From positions 308,170 to 350,856 of the forward strand of contig NZ_JH725096.1 of assembly GCF_000278155.1 (NCBI RefSeq): a stretch of 42,687 nt of DNA, written 5' to 3'. A program made the position numbers and the translations under genes. The notes beneath the pieces were generated by a model, which was given only the letters and a program-made list of their open reading frames with translations, had not been told where the DNA came from and ran no database searches. This document shows positions 10,277 to 19,302 of the stretch, piece after piece (positions within the stretch are counted from its first letter, which is position 1; every line of letters begins with the position of its first letter). Source of the stretch: Bartonella doshiae NCTC 12862 = ATCC 700133. GTDB lineage: Bacteria > Pseudomonadota > Alphaproteobacteria > Rhizobiales > Rhizobiaceae.

Positions 10277-11656
10277 ATGGCACAAAAATATTTCGGTACA
10301 GATGGAATTCGGGGCAAAGCGAATTCTTTTCCTATGACACCAGATTTTGCCATGAAAGTAGGGATGGCCGTAGGGGTTTTGTTTCGTTCACAACATCAAT
10401 CGTGTCGTGTGGTGATTGGTAAGGATACCCGATTATCTGGTTATATGTTGGAAAATGCTTTGGTTTCAGGTTTTACTGCTGCTGGAATGGACGCTTTTTT
10501 ATTAGGTCCTGTTCCAACCCCCGCTGTTGCGATGCTCTGTCGTTCGCTGCGCGCGGATGTTGGAGTGATGATTTCTGCTTCTCATAATCCCTTCTATGAT
10601 AATGGAATTAAACTTTTTGGCCCTGATGGCTTTAAGCTTTCAGATGATATCGAAGCAAAAATTGAACAATTAATTGAGACAGATCTTTCAAAATCTTTAG
10701 CAAGTTGTGCAGAAATTGGTTACGCAAAAAGGGTTGAAGGTGATATTTATCGTTATATTGAATACGCTAAACGGACCTTGCCACGTGATGTTCGCTTGGA
10801 TGCTTTACGTATCGTTGTCGATTGTGCAAATGGCGCTGCTTATAAAGCTGCACCGCGTGCTTTATGGGAATTGGGGGCTGAGGTCATTGCTATTAATGAC
10901 GCGCCAAATGGTCTTAATATTAATAAAAAATGTGGCTCAACCGATTTAACCTCTTTAAAACAAAAAGTTCATGAAGTGCGTGCTGATGTTGGGATTGCTC
11001 TTGATGGGGATGGAGATCGTGTTCTCATTGTTGATGAAAAGGCACAAACCATTGATGGAGACCAGTTAATCGCTGTTATTGCTGAACATTGGCTTAAAAC
11101 GGAGCGTTTACAGTGCAACGGTGTTGTTACCACTATTATGTCAAATCTTGGACTTGAGCGTTTCTTGAATAGTAAAGGTTTGGATCTTATTCGGACAAAT
11201 GTTGGGGATCGTTATGTTGTCGATGCTATGCGTCAGAAGGGATATAATGTTGGTGGTGAGACTTCTGGGCATATTGTCCTTAGCGATTTTGGAACAACTG
11301 GTGATGGACTAGTCGCTGCTTTACAGATTTTAGCCTGTATGCAGGAAAGCCAAATTCCTATGAGTCAGTTGTGTAAACGGTTTGAACATGTACCGCAAAT
11401 TTTGAAAAATGTAAAAGTTCAAAACAAAAATGTGCTGAAAAAGGATGCTGTTAAAACAGCAATAGATCAAGCAAAGCAGCGTTTAGGAAAAGACGCACGG
11501 TTGGTTATACGTTCCTCTGGGACTGAACCGGTCATTCGCATTATGGCTGAAGGAAATGACAGAGAAACTCTTGATGCTGTCGTTACAGAAATGGTCTCTA
11601 TTATCGCACATCATGATATCGCTGCAAAAGTGGGGGGAGCCATTGAAAAAGCATGA
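10277..11656 (+). CDS. glmM: GlmM, phosphoglucosamine mutase
   Basis: 459 residues from the ATG at 10277, chosen because it has AAGGAAAGAAGG just upstream and gives the family N terminus [13 protein letters not shown]; an in-frame ATG at 10256 would add seven residues. The enzyme interconverts glucosamine-6-phosphate and glucosamine-1-phosphate for UDP-GlcNAc, peptidoglycan and LPS synthesis. The phosphoserine loop is ISASHNP with catalytic Ser102, the Mg-binding loop is DGDGDR near residue 240, the sugar-binding GGETSGH lies near 320, and the phosphate-binding RSSGTEP is near the C terminus. Gene order ftsH-glmM is common in rhizobiales. Confidence 0.97.
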   Translation: MAQKYFGTDGIRGKANSFPMTPDFAMKVGMAVGVLFRSQHQSCRVVIGKDTRLSGYMLENALVSGFTAAGMDAFLLGPVPTPAVAMLCRSLRADVGVMISASHNPFYDNGIKLFGPDGFKLSDDIEAKIEQLIETDLSKSLASCAEIGYAKRVEGDIYRYIEYAKRTLPRDVRLDALRIVVDCANGAAYKAAPRALWELGAEVIAINDAPNGLNINKKCGSTDLTSLKQKVHEVRADVGIALDGDGDRVLIVDEKAQTIDGDQLIAVIAEHWLKTERLQCNGVVTTIMSNLGLERFLNSKGLDLIRTNVGDRYVVDAMRQKGYNVGGETSGHIVLSDFGTTGDGLVAALQILACMQESQIPMSQLCKRFEHVPQILKNVKVQNKNVLKKDAVKTAIDQAKQRLGKDARLVIRSSGTEPVIRIMAEGNDRETLDAVVTEMVSIIAHHDIAAKVGGAIEKA

Positions 11657-12250
11657 ATTCTTTACGCAGAATTGCTGAAAGGTTAAATAACAAAGTACTT
11701 AAAAAAGAGGAATGATTGTTCTTTTGTCTTTCTAGAATTTGGCTGCTCATGGTTATTGAGGGTGCATTTGAGGCATCGAGGACTAAAGGCAATAATGTTT
11801 TGAGCGCTGTTGTTGGACGTGTTTTGTATATTTCCCTTAAATTGAGGAGAGGGTTTAAAGGAAAGAGCCGGTAGTTAGTAGGGGCCTTTGTGTATAACAG
11901 GAACATTGTTGTGTTTCTGTAGAGAAAGTTCTCAGGGAAATGTTCTTGGGGAAATGTTTTTGGGGGGATGAGAGTGTTTTCGTTACAGAAATGGTCTTTG
12001 TTATTTGCGTATTATGAGAGCGCTTCAAAAGGGCATGTTTGAAGAAATCTATAGGTTTCTGATGGTTATTGCCATTAAAAAACAGTCAGATGGAAGGGGA
12101 TAAAGCCTTATGGGATAGATCTTTGCTGTCGAACATTCTTATTATTTTATTATACAAAAGATAGGGAAAGCATTTTCTAACCAAAGGATGCTAAAGTGAT
12201 AGGAAGGATTAGCATTTTGTAGCATTGGCTGGGAGGTGTGGTGTTGGAAC
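11657..12250. other. Gene-free stretch after glmM
   Basis: About 600 bases without a supported gene. It holds the degenerate glmM-end copy at 11979-12032; otherwise nothing recognisable. Confidence 0.5.
11979..12032 (+). repeat. Degenerate duplicate of the glmM 3' end
   Basis: Starts CGTTACAGAAATGGTCT, identical to the stretch at 11581-11597 near the end of glmM, and continues with matching but diverged bases up to GCTTCAAAAG versus GCTGCAAAAG. It lies ~320 bases after the glmM stop and is out of any long reading frame, so it is a decayed partial copy. Confidence 0.65.
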
Positions 12251-12283
12251 AAAAAACGCTTTCTCTGTATGCAGAGAAAGCGT
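12251..12283 (-). terminator. Intrinsic terminator of the DUF883/holin-like pair
   Basis: 12-bp perfect stem ACGCTTTCTCTG / CAGAGAAAGCGT with a 4-base loop; on the minus strand it is followed by a run of T (plus-strand A-run at 12251-12256). It lies 32 bases after the stop of the 12315 gene. Confidence 0.85.
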
Positions 12284-12314
12284 CTTGGAGCATAGAGTGA
12301 TAGAAGAGTTCTTT

Positions 12315-12752
12315 TTAAGAGTGATCTTTTTTATCTTTTTTCCATAAAAAATAGGTTGCGAGTCCAAGGACTGGAACGCCTAATTTCGCAAAAGGGAGAT
12401 TTTTACTGAGCAACGAAAGCCCAGAAAGCGTGGCTTCTGTCATAAGCTTATGGCGTTGTTCTTCTGTCTTCTTTTGATGATTATAGCGTTGATAAGCTTT
12501 GAGAAGGCGGTGCGCCAAAATACCTAGTCCTGCAATAAAAAGCCAAATGAAAAACACAGTGTTGGCTGCTGCAAGAGGTTTCATGATCGAACATAATGCA
12601 ATAAAGCCCGCGACAGATAAAAAAAGCAATGACATAAATAATGAAACGGCAATAATACTACAGCAAATTGCTTGAAGACGCATTTGCTTAACAGTATTTT
12701 TGAGCTCTCCGCCCATAAGGTTGTTTAAAAGAGGAGCGATAAATGTATGCAT
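12315..12752 (-). CDS. Small membrane protein, holin-X/phage-holin-superfamily III-like
   Basis: 145 residues with two clear central membrane segments (about 27-55 and 63-85) and a third weaker one near the C terminus (GVPVLGLATYFLW). The N-terminal GGELKNTVKQMRLQA, two adjacent helices and basic tail resemble small alphaproteobacterial membrane proteins often annotated as phage holin superfamily III or DUF1469-like; this is a family impression only. It is the second gene of a two-gene unit, three bases after the DUF883-like gene, with which such proteins often pair. A role in envelope stress or ribosome/membrane association is possible but not shown. Confidence 0.6.
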   Translation of the reverse strand: MHTFIAPLLNNLMGGELKNTVKQMRLQAICCSIIAVSLFMSLLFLSVAGFIALCSIMKPLAAANTVFFIWLFIAGLGILAHRLLKAYQRYNHQKKTEEQRHKLMTEATLSGLSLLSKNLPFAKLGVPVLGLATYFLWKKDKKDHS

Positions 12753-12755
12753 TTT

Positions 12756-13082
12756 TTAACGACGTAATAATTGTGCAAGAATAAAGCCAACACCTGCTGC
12801 AATAAGAACGCTTTTGCCAGGGTTTTTGCGAATACATTGATTCATCGTTTGTTCAAAATCACCTATTTTATCCTTTGCTTGAGAGAATATTTCTTCACCA
12901 TTTTCTTTTGCTGAACTGTATAATTTTTCAGCCTTATCTTTGGCGGTGTTGAATTTATTTGTTCCAAGATTTGTGAGAGTTGTGGTTATACCTGAAATTT
13001 CACTGCGCAATTTTTCTAATTGTGTTTGGAGATCTTTTTCTGATGCTGTTTTTTTATTTTCTGTCGGTTTATTGTTTGCCAT
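12756..13082 (-). CDS. DUF883 (ElaB/YqjD-like) membrane-anchored protein
   Basis: 108 residues: a hydrophilic coiled-coil-like N-terminal part with repeated amphipathic motifs (FNTAKDKAEKLYSSAKEN, FSQAKDKIGDFEQ), then the typical DUF883 end: IRKNPGKSVLIAAGVGFILAQLLRR, one membrane helix with an Arg-rich C terminus. In Escherichia coli relatives (YqjD, ElaB) are tail-anchored inner-membrane proteins that bind ribosomes in stationary phase; the function here is inferred by family only. First gene of a minus-strand pair ending in a strong terminator. Confidence 0.8.
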   Translation of the reverse strand: MANNKPTENKKTASEKDLQTQLEKLRSEISGITTTLTNLGTNKFNTAKDKAEKLYSSAKENGEEIFSQAKDKIGDFEQTMNQCIRKNPGKSVLIAAGVGFILAQLLRR

Positions 13083-13607
13083 GATGTTTTTTCCCTCTCT
13101 GACTCATTTATGACTCATTTTTGTGTGTTCACAGTGATTATTTGCATTGGAGTAAAATTTTCACTGTTTGGGTAACGTCAAACAGTTTTTTTCGTTCCAC
13201 CTCTTTGTATAAATCTATTCATTGCCCTTCTTTATACAATCTAGAAGTGTTTTTGATAAAATCAATCTTACCTATGAAATCAGTTTTGCATCTCTCTGTT
13301 TTTATTAAATATAATGATGCTTGATAAATTTTTGAGATGGAATTCTTGTTGTCGTGGTAGGGAATACTTCTTCAAGAATCCTGCTTGAAAGAGGCAATTT
13401 CTGAATTAAAACTAAACTTGATTTATCAAGTTTTATTCCTTAAACTGAACACGAAGTGGCATTAAGAAAAGTCTCCCACAATATTGTTATAAAAAGGGCT
13501 GTTACGGAAGAGGCCATTATAGAAGCAGTGTTGTGGAAAGATCGTGCTATGGGGTGATGACACGACTGTAAAATCAAAACTTTAAGACCAAAATGGTGTG
13601 AGACGAA
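13083..13607. other. Intergenic region upstream of exbB
   Basis: 525 bases between divergent genes; AT-rich, with promoters presumed for both sides. No gene is supported. Confidence 0.5.
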
Positions 13608-14552
13608 ATGGAATCTGAAACAGTATCGTTAGACAATATGTCTACTGCGTTTGCTGCGCATAATCTTTCCCCTTTTTCTATGTTTATAGCCGCTGATTGG
13701 GTTGTAAAAACGATTATCGTTCTTTTGTTGCTCGCTTCTCTTGCTTCTTGGACGATTGCTTTTGTGAAAGTTGTTGAGATCTTCTTAGCAAAACGAAGAG
13801 TACGTCATGAGCTTCAATTCGTTCTTAATGCTCAAACCCTCCCGCGTTTAGCTGCTAGCTTGAAAGAAAGCAAAGGAGTGGGGGTATTCTTTTTAAGAGA
13901 AGTCCTTAAAGAGGTGTATCTTTCTACACAACAGGTTAATTTTATTGCTTCTGATGGAAGCAGTGGAGGCTCTCGTGAAAAAGCACATGAAAGGCAATGT
14001 GCACAAAAAGGAATATCTGCACAGGGAATATTCGGAGAGGGAATATTCGGACAGGGGGTATTTGGAGAGGGGATTCCAACGCAGCAGAATCCCTATGATG
14101 ATTGTCTCTTCTCTGAGGAGATTGATCGATATGGAGAGGTTGGTCGCGATATGAATGAGGGCGTAAAAGAGAGAGTGCATTCGCTTTTGTCACGCTGCTT
14201 GCTTTCTGCTGTGCGCCGTGTTGCATGTGGAAGTGCTGTTCTTGCAACGATTGGTGCACTTGCCCCCTTTGTTGGTCTCTTTGCAACCGTCTGGGGGATC
14301 ATGAATTCTTTTATCGGAATTGCGGAATCTCAAACAACGCGACTCGATGTGGTTGCTCCTGGAATTGCTGAAGCCTTACTTGCAACAGCTATTGGGCTTT
14401 TTGTAGCTATTCCTGCTGTTGCTATGTATAATGGCTTAATGCGTGCTATTAATGGTTATCGCAATGATTTAGGTGATATTGCTGCAGCCATTGAAAGACT
14501 CTTGAGTCGTGAACTCGATAGGCATCTACAACAGAAAAGTCACAAAAAATGA
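13608..14552 (+). CDS. exbB: ExbB, proton channel subunit of the TonB energiser
   Basis: 314 residues of the MotA/TolQ/ExbB family. Three membrane segments are visible: residues ~32-55 and two after residue 200 ([21 protein letters not shown] and [21 protein letters not shown]). The conserved [17 protein letters not shown] block marks ExbB. Together with ExbD it uses the proton motive force to drive TonB and outer-membrane uptake of heme or siderophores. TolQ is the alternative, but tolA/tolB lie elsewhere and exbD overlaps by four bases (ATGA). The cytoplasmic loop carries an unusual Gly/Phe repeat insertion around residues 135-154. Confidence 0.88.
   Translation: MESETVSLDNMSTAFAAHNLSPFSMFIAADWVVKTIIVLLLLASLASWTIAFVKVVEIFLAKRRVRHELQFVLNAQTLPRLAASLKESKGVGVFFLREVLKEVYLSTQQVNFIASDGSSGGSREKAHERQCAQKGISAQGIFGEGIFGQGVFGEGIPTQQNPYDDCLFSEEIDRYGEVGRDMNEGVKERVHSLLSRCLLSAVRRVACGSAVLATIGALAPFVGLFATVWGIMNSFIGIAESQTTRLDVVAPGIAEALLATAIGLFVAIPAVAMYNGLMRAINGYRNDLGDIAAAIERLLSRELDRHLQQKSHKK
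14010..14069 (+). repeat. 15-bp tandem repeat inside exbB
   Basis: Four in-frame 15-bp units (GGAATATTCGGAGAG-like) encoding [20 protein letters not shown], in the cytoplasmic loop between the first and second membrane segments. I know of no such insertion in standard ExbB. Confidence 0.8.
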
Positions 14553-15118
14553 AAGCAAACTTTAATGATGACTGGGATGATGGTGATTTACACAACGAGA
14601 TTAATGTAACCCCTTTTATTGATGTTGTTTTGGTCTTACTCGTTGTTTTTATGGTAGCGGCGCCTTTGGCGACGTCTACTATTCCTGTGCAATTACCTTC
14701 TATAACGCAAGCACCCGCTGCCATTCAGCCTGAGGAACCGCTTTATGTTACTTTGCAAAAAGATAATTCTCTTTATGTTGGTGATCGTCTTGTGAACAAA
14801 ACAGAGTTTCCTGGAATTTTGTTGAAAGAAACAAATCAAAATTTAGAGACAAAAATTTTCATTAAAGCTGATCGTGAAATCGATTATGGTCTTGTTGTTG
14901 ATTTGCTTAATCAAATACGTACCGCTGGATATACTAAAATCGGTCTTATGGGATTGCAAAAATCCTCCAATGTTATGGCAAAGGCGGTAACAGGGAATGC
15001 TGCTGTGCAGAAAACAGCTAATGCAGTGGAAAATACATCAGCCGATGCGACAAGAAATGTCGTTAATACTGTGACCACTACTCCTTCTCCCATGGAGAAT
15101 GCTGCTCCTGTACAGTAA
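14549..15118 (+). CDS. exbD: ExbD, TonB energiser subunit
   Basis: 189 residues of the ExbD/TolR family. A short cytoplasmic N terminus ([36 protein letters not shown]) contains the single membrane helix with the essential Asp (in [12 protein letters not shown]), which carries protons through the ExbB pore. A periplasmic domain follows, with [16 protein letters not shown] and [29 protein letters not shown]. The last ~50 residues are Ala/Thr/Asn-rich and low complexity, longer than in most ExbD. Its start overlaps the exbB stop as ATGA, so the two are translationally coupled. Confidence 0.9.
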   Translation: MKANFNDDWDDGDLHNEINVTPFIDVVLVLLVVFMVAAPLATSTIPVQLPSITQAPAAIQPEEPLYVTLQKDNSLYVGDRLVNKTEFPGILLKETNQNLETKIFIKADREIDYGLVVDLLNQIRTAGYTKIGLMGLQKSSNVMAKAVTGNAAVQKTANAVENTSADATRNVVNTVTTTPSPMENAAPVQ

Positions 15119-15197
15119 AGAGGGGGATTTATCTTTTCTGTTAAACCACAGGTACCAAAACTATCATTTCTCATGTTTTCTGGTATGGGGTCGAGCA

Positions 15198-15239
15198 ACA
15201 CCTTCATGGGAAGGATGTTTCTTCCTGTACAGTAAAGAA
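15198..15239 (+). repeat. Degenerate duplicate of the exbD 3' end
   Basis: CCTGTACAGTAAAGA at 15224-15238 repeats the last codons and stop of exbD (15109-15123). The preceding bases (CATGGGAAGGATGTTTCTT) resemble those before the exbD stop (CATGGAGAATGCTGCT). It is a short decayed copy ~115 bases downstream of the original. Confidence 0.6.
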
Positions 15240-15255
15240 GGTGCTGTTTTTCTGC

Positions 15256-15798
15256 TTAGTTGTGGCCTGTTGAACCAAAACCCCCAACACCACGATCTCC
15301 GGCATTTCTTGGTGTGTTATCTTCTTGCGTTGGTTCAATTTCGCAAACATTGACTTGAACAACCGGAGCGATGACTGTTTGTGCAATGCGCATGCCGCGT
15401 GTAATGGAGAAGTTTTCTTGCCCCAAATTAATGAGAAGCACTTTAACTTCACCACGGTAATCACTATCAATTGTCCCTGGCGTATTCAGGCATGTAATGC
15501 CGTGCTTTAAGGCTAAACCAGAGCGTGGGCGTATTTGTGCTTCAAAACCAAGGTGAAGGTGAAAAATAAGCCCCGTTGGAATAAGAGCACGTTGTCCAGG
15601 TGCGAGGACAAGTGTCTCTTCTTCTCCAAGTGCTGCGCGTAGATCAAGTCCAGCAGAGCCTGCTGTGGCATAGTCTGGGAGTTCTAAACCTTGCCCATGT
15701 TCAAGACGCTGGATAAATAAAGTCGCTTTTTGTGAAAGCTGAGGGGATGGATTCGACGAAAGGGGGCTCTTTTGGCTGTTCAGGGGCGTATAGGGCAT
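15256..15798 (-). CDS. dut: dUTPase (deoxyuridine triphosphatase)
   Basis: 180 residues from the ATG at 15798; a TTG at 15804 is an alternative, with GGAG five bases before it. Hydrolyses dUTP to dUMP, keeping uracil out of DNA and feeding thymidylate synthesis. All five trimeric-dUTPase motifs are present in order: [31 protein letters not shown] (catalytic Asp), [10 protein letters not shown] and the C-terminal [14 protein letters not shown] that closes over the substrate. About 30 extra N-terminal residues (Pro/Ser-rich) precede the fold. Convergent with exbBD. Confidence 0.95.
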   Translation of the reverse strand: MPYTPLNSQKSPLSSNPSPQLSQKATLFIQRLEHGQGLELPDYATAGSAGLDLRAALGEEETLVLAPGQRALIPTGLIFHLHLGFEAQIRPRSGLALKHGITCLNTPGTIDSDYRGEVKVLLINLGQENFSITRGMRIAQTVIAPVVQVNVCEIEPTQEDNTPRNAGDRGVGGFGSTGHN

Positions 15799-15944
15799 GG
15801 TCAAAGCATCTCCAAAATATAAAAAACAAACACAACTCTAACAAAAGATCCCTTCTGAAACAAGAAGTGAAAGGTTTATAAAGAGAACGACAGCTTCCAT
15901 GGCTTGTTTTATATGGTAAACGCTTATTTTCCAGAGTGTTTGTT

Positions 15945-16808
15945 TTATATACTACCAATGAAGATCCCCGTAGCAAAAACGAGAGTTCCGCCAAGAATAA
16001 CTTGTAAGGATGCGCGCCAAAAAGGTGTCGACATATATTTATTTTGAATCCAAACAATGGCCCATAATTCGAAAAAGACAATGATAAATGCAAGAACCGT
16101 TGCAACATAAAAAGAATTGATCAAATAAGGAAGCGCATGGCCTAACCCTCCTAGCGTTGTCATAACACCGCTAGCAAGACCTCTTTTGAATGGAGAACCA
16201 CGCCCTGATAATTTCCCGTCATCATGAGCTGCTTCTGTAAATCCCATTGAAAGACCCGCTCCAATGGAAGCGGAAAGCCCTATCAAAAAGGTTTGGTGTG
16301 TATCACCTGTGGCAAAAGCCGCTGCAAAAATAGGGGCAAGGGTAGAGACAGAGCCATCCATTAAGCCCGCAAGACCAGGTTGAATCCACGTTAAAAGCAT
16401 TTGCTTTTGTGTTTTGGTGGGTTTTTTCGCAGTTTGTTTTGTCGTTGTTGTTCGTGCACTTGCGCTTGGAGTTATTGTATGCGCATTTTTGCTTTGGTTT
16501 ATTGTACATGCATTTGCGCTGGAGCGCTTACTTGCTACAAGGGCAGGATGGTCACAAAATGAATCAACAGCCTTTGCACGATTATTACAAGAAAGGCAAA
16601 GAAGCTGCTTATAATTTTCCAGCTCTTGCATGCCCATTGCTGCAAAAATTGCTGCTTGCTTGGAGGAATAAGGTTTTAGAGCCTTTGCATATCTTAAATA
16701 GAGCGCTGCGTGCTTCTCTTTTTCTCTCAATATGCGTATTATCATCTTTTGTGTTGAACGAAAGGACAGAGCTTTGCGTTGTATAAATGAAAATAACGGC
16801 TTCAACAT
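15945..16808 (-). CDS. mbfA: MbfA-like iron exporter (ferritin-like/VIT1 protein) with a reduced ferritin domain
   Basis: 287 residues. The C-terminal half is a VIT1/CCC1 membrane domain: it opens WIQPGLAGLMDGSVSTLAPIFAAAFATGD, then GLSASIGAGLSMGFTEAAHDDG, RGSPFKRGLASG and further helices. The N-terminal ~65 residues recall the rubrerythrin-like domain of rhizobial MbfA (EKHAALYLRYAKAL, GMQELENYKQLL), but the second half of that domain is absent, replaced by a Ser/Thr/Lys-rich linker, and the usual ExxH ligand motif reads ELENY. MbfA exports iron and protects against iron and peroxide stress; here the ferroxidase part looks inactive. An Irr-type operator lies just upstream, as expected for this gene in alphaproteobacteria. 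Confidence 0.8.
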   Translation of the reverse strand: MLKPLFSFIQRKALSFRSTQKMIIRILREKEKHAALYLRYAKALKPYSSKQAAIFAAMGMQELENYKQLLCLSCNNRAKAVDSFCDHPALVASKRSSANACTINQSKNAHTITPSASARTTTTKQTAKKPTKTQKQMLLTWIQPGLAGLMDGSVSTLAPIFAAAFATGDTHQTFLIGLSASIGAGLSMGFTEAAHDDGKLSGRGSPFKRGLASGVMTTLGGLGHALPYLINSFYVATVLAFIIVFFELWAIVWIQNKYMSTPFWRASLQVILGGTLVFATGIFIGSI

Positions 16809-16825
16809 TTTCTAGGCCTTTATAC

Positions 16826-16869
16826 TTTAGAATAATTCTAAGATATAAGATAAAAAAAATGGGAGTCAA
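16826..16869 (-). promoter_or_regulatory. mbfA promoter overlapped by an iron control element (Irr box)
   Basis: On the minus strand: -35 TTGACT (16864-16869), an 18-base spacer, -10 TATCTT (16840-16845), then the palindrome TTAGAA-TAA-TTCTAA (16827-16841) within CTTAGAATTATTCTAAA. This matches the iron control element bound by Irr in rhizobiales (TTTAGAA-N3-TTCTAAA). It covers the -10 edge and likely transcription start, 18 bases before the mbfA ATG, the geometry expected for repression under low iron. Confidence 0.75.
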
Positions 16870-17349
16870 TATAAAATTTAAAAATTCGTAAAAATAGTGA
16901 TAAGAAAAAAAGAGCGTTGGTGTGTAAAGAGGGTAAAAAAATTAAACGTAAGAAATGATAAAATCTGGCTTTTGCAAAAATATATCTGTCGTATTCATGT
17001 GCGACAAGAATGATGGATGACAGAGAAAAAAGTCAAATCGTTTGAGTGAGAGATCTTTTCTGCGACAATGCAACTGAAGAATGTAAGAAGGCGAAGAGTG
17101 TAAGAAGGCTTTGTCATAGACATTGTGGGAATAGGCCTTGTGTGCGTATCATAGGAATACCACAGAAGAAAAGAGCCGATGCATAGAGCATATTAGACTT
17201 TATTCATCATGGAGAGTGAGGAAAAAATCAAGGATATTGATTGAATATAAAATAAAGGCATACAATGTGATTAAATTGCATTCCATGTCTTTAATACAAA
17301 TTATTCAATAAGGTTATTCTTTAACCCCCATTAAAGGGAAATATCTTAA
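16870..17349. other. Gene-free stretch upstream of mbfA
   Basis: 480 AT-rich bases. A short direct repeat (GTAAGAAGGC twice near 17080-17108) is the only structure seen. Confidence 0.45.
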
Positions 17350-17568
17350 TTAAGGAACAAGCCATGTGCTTTGAACAAAAGCATCGTACGTCTTTCGAGC
17401 CTTTGTATGCGTGGAATTTTTCGCAATATGATAAAGATATAGAAAATATGCGAAAAGACCAAAAATCCCTGCTTCCATTTCGATCAAATCCGCTACCGGT
17501 GTAACACCTGGGTTAGCATCTGCTTCAATGTTTGGCTCTGATTGTTTAAAAATATAATTACCAACCAT
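17350..17568 (-). CDS. Unrecognised small protein or gene remnant
   Basis: 72 residues from an ATG with no good ribosome-binding site; the frame stays open nine codons further upstream. The composition is protein-like (EADANPGVTPVADLIEMEAG, then a hydrophobic stretch GIFGLFAYFLYLYH). I do not recognise it. It may be the surviving end of a larger membrane-associated gene in this decayed region. Confidence 0.25.
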   Translation of the reverse strand: MVGNYIFKQSEPNIEADANPGVTPVADLIEMEAGIFGLFAYFLYLYHIAKNSTHTKARKTYDAFVQSTWLVP

Positions 17569-18187
17569 ATTAAGAGCTGTGATAACTTTACTCTCTTATG
17601 ATGATGCTATGGAAATTAAACTGGAATCCTGAGATTCTCTCTTTAACAAATTGGCATTCGCTCCTAAAATCTGTGAAAAGAAAAACGCTGTTGTAACAAT
17701 ACATAATGTTATTTTTAAATTACATTTTTTCTTAGAAAAATCTTTGTATCAAGGATACACTTGTGAAATACATTGTCGTGTGGGGTAATCACTTTATTCT
17801 ATTATACCGTAAAATACCGTTATTGAGGGGTAGCTGTATAAGGTCTATTCTCAGTATTATCGTTGCCAATCGGTTATAATCTGCTACGCAAACGGTTATT
17901 TTTCAGATGACATAAGAATTACTGACTCTCTTTACCGAAAGTGATGCATTCAAAGAGCTATGAAGTGCTCTTGGTGTTTTTGTGCTTGAATGATTAAATG
18001 ATTTTTGTTCATTACGGGTGAGTGTGAAAAGTCAGAAAAATGTTGCAATATTATAAGTGTTGATTCAGCGTTAAAATTTATGATTTATTCAGGATAATTT
18101 TTGTATTGCGACTTGAATGAGAGTCCCGAATATATTAGGATTTTCTCGTTTTAAACTCTCTTATATTTAATAAAAATCTTTTGGCAC
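17569..18187. other. Gene-free stretch
   Basis: About 620 AT-rich bases with stops in all frames; nothing recognisable. Confidence 0.4.
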
Positions 18188-18313
18188 ATGTCTTTGGGAG
18201 GATTTGCGCGCGCCCGTGATTTTCTCAAAGAGCACGATACGTTGCAGTGTCAGAAAGTGCGTAATTTCTATGTGATAAAAGAAGGTGTTCTTGATGTTTC
18301 AACAAACAGTTAA
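18188..18313 (+). CDS. 41-residue small protein or phage gene fragment
   Basis: ATG frame beginning MSLGGFARARDFLKEHDTLQ and ending VIKEGVLDVSTNS, with GGCACATGTC context and no clear ribosome-binding site. Base composition is more GC-rich than its surroundings. It ends 30 bases before the next gene. It could be the N-terminal remnant of a phage or plasmid gene; the family is not identified. Confidence 0.3.
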   Translation: MSLGGFARARDFLKEHDTLQCQKVRNFYVIKEGVLDVSTNS

Positions 18314-18343
18314 GTTTTGCAGATAAAAATAGGAAAAATATAT

Positions 18344-19093
18344 ATGTTCATTGATGACGGTTTGGAATTTTGGCGTCTTTTTGATAAACTAACATTACCG
18401 CAGGCAGCGTTTTTGATTATTGGATTGAATCCAGGAAAATATGAAGTTGTTGATAAGCTCTGTCCAGAAAATAGTACTATTCGTTGTCGAAATAATGATG
18501 TTTTAAGATTATCTGCTGCTACTCAATTCCGTACAGTGTATAATGGCATGCTTACAGCAGGAAAAAACAATCAATTAAAGGTAGAATGGGCGTATGATTT
18601 TTGTGATGGGATATATGGACATGATTCATCTGTTAACGTTGAAGATTTAAAACGTTGGCTTTCATCTTTCGGTCTGCGACCTGCATTTTTTTTCCCTCAG
18701 GTTGATTCTCATGAAATTTCTGAGGCGGATTCTCATAAATTGAAAGAACAAAAATATGCCTTTCAAGATCCAAAACATCCACGCTATACCCCAAAGCTTG
18801 CAGCTGTTGTTGCGGCATGGGAGGCCATGGACACAGTTGAACAAAGTAAAAATGCTAAACATACGCTTAAAAAATGGCTGGAACAAAATGCAGCTCAATA
18901 TAAGTTATTAAATCAGAGTGGTAAATTAAAAACAGATGTCATTGAGCAGCTCGCAAGTGTTGCTAATTGGCAACCTAAAGGAGGTGCTCCAAAAACAGCA
19001 GCCAGCGTTGCTTTATCAAAAGAACAAGTTATTAAAAAGAGTTATAATTCTGTTTCTTCTCATTCTATTTCTGAAACAGAATTTCCTTTCTAG
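18344..19093 (+). CDS. Phage/plasmid-type conserved hypothetical protein
   Basis: 249 residues from the ATG at 18344 (AGGAAAAA upstream); a TTG at 18317 would add nine. The N-terminal half begins FIDDGLEFWRLFDKLTLPQAAFLIIGLNPG. The C-terminal half has a distinctive block: HPRYTPKLAAVVAAWEAM, then KHTLKKWLEQNAAQYKL, DVIEQLASVANWQPKGGAPKT. I recall this block from uncharacterised accessory proteins of proteobacteria near mobile elements; no biochemical role is known to me. The gene is intact and followed by its own terminator, in contrast to its decayed neighbours. Confidence 0.7.
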   Translation: MFIDDGLEFWRLFDKLTLPQAAFLIIGLNPGKYEVVDKLCPENSTIRCRNNDVLRLSAATQFRTVYNGMLTAGKNNQLKVEWAYDFCDGIYGHDSSVNVEDLKRWLSSFGLRPAFFFPQVDSHEISEADSHKLKEQKYAFQDPKHPRYTPKLAAVVAAWEAMDTVEQSKNAKHTLKKWLEQNAAQYKLLNQSGKLKTDVIEQLASVANWQPKGGAPKTAASVALSKEQVIKKSYNSVSSHSISETEFPF

Positions 19094-19125
19094 GGGAGGT
19101 TTAAGATAATCTCCCCTATATTTTA
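19091..19125 (+). terminator. Terminator overlapping the stop codon of the 18344 gene
   Basis: TAGGGGAG pairs perfectly with CTCCCCTA across a 12-base loop, followed by TATTTTAAT. The stop codon TAG is the first part of the stem. Confidence 0.7.
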
Positions 19126-19302
19126 ATCTATTGTTTTTTAATAATAAAATATTCTTTATGGTTTGTAGAAGTGTTTTTTAGAATAAGAACCTAGGCATAG
19201 AAAGGCTACAGTAAGAGTGGAATTTACCCTTTAGTTTTCGTAACTTCGGTCTCTATTTTTGTTTGATTTTTTTTGGCATTTTTCAGTTCATGCCAAAAAA
19301 TG

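Noticed and set aside
13608-15118. TolQ/TolR as the identity of the proton-channel pair
   Set aside because: tolA-tolB start the window, so tolQR are expected just upstream of base 1; this separate pair with the ExbB-type block fits ExbBD better, although family overlap means TolQR-like activity cannot be fully excluded.
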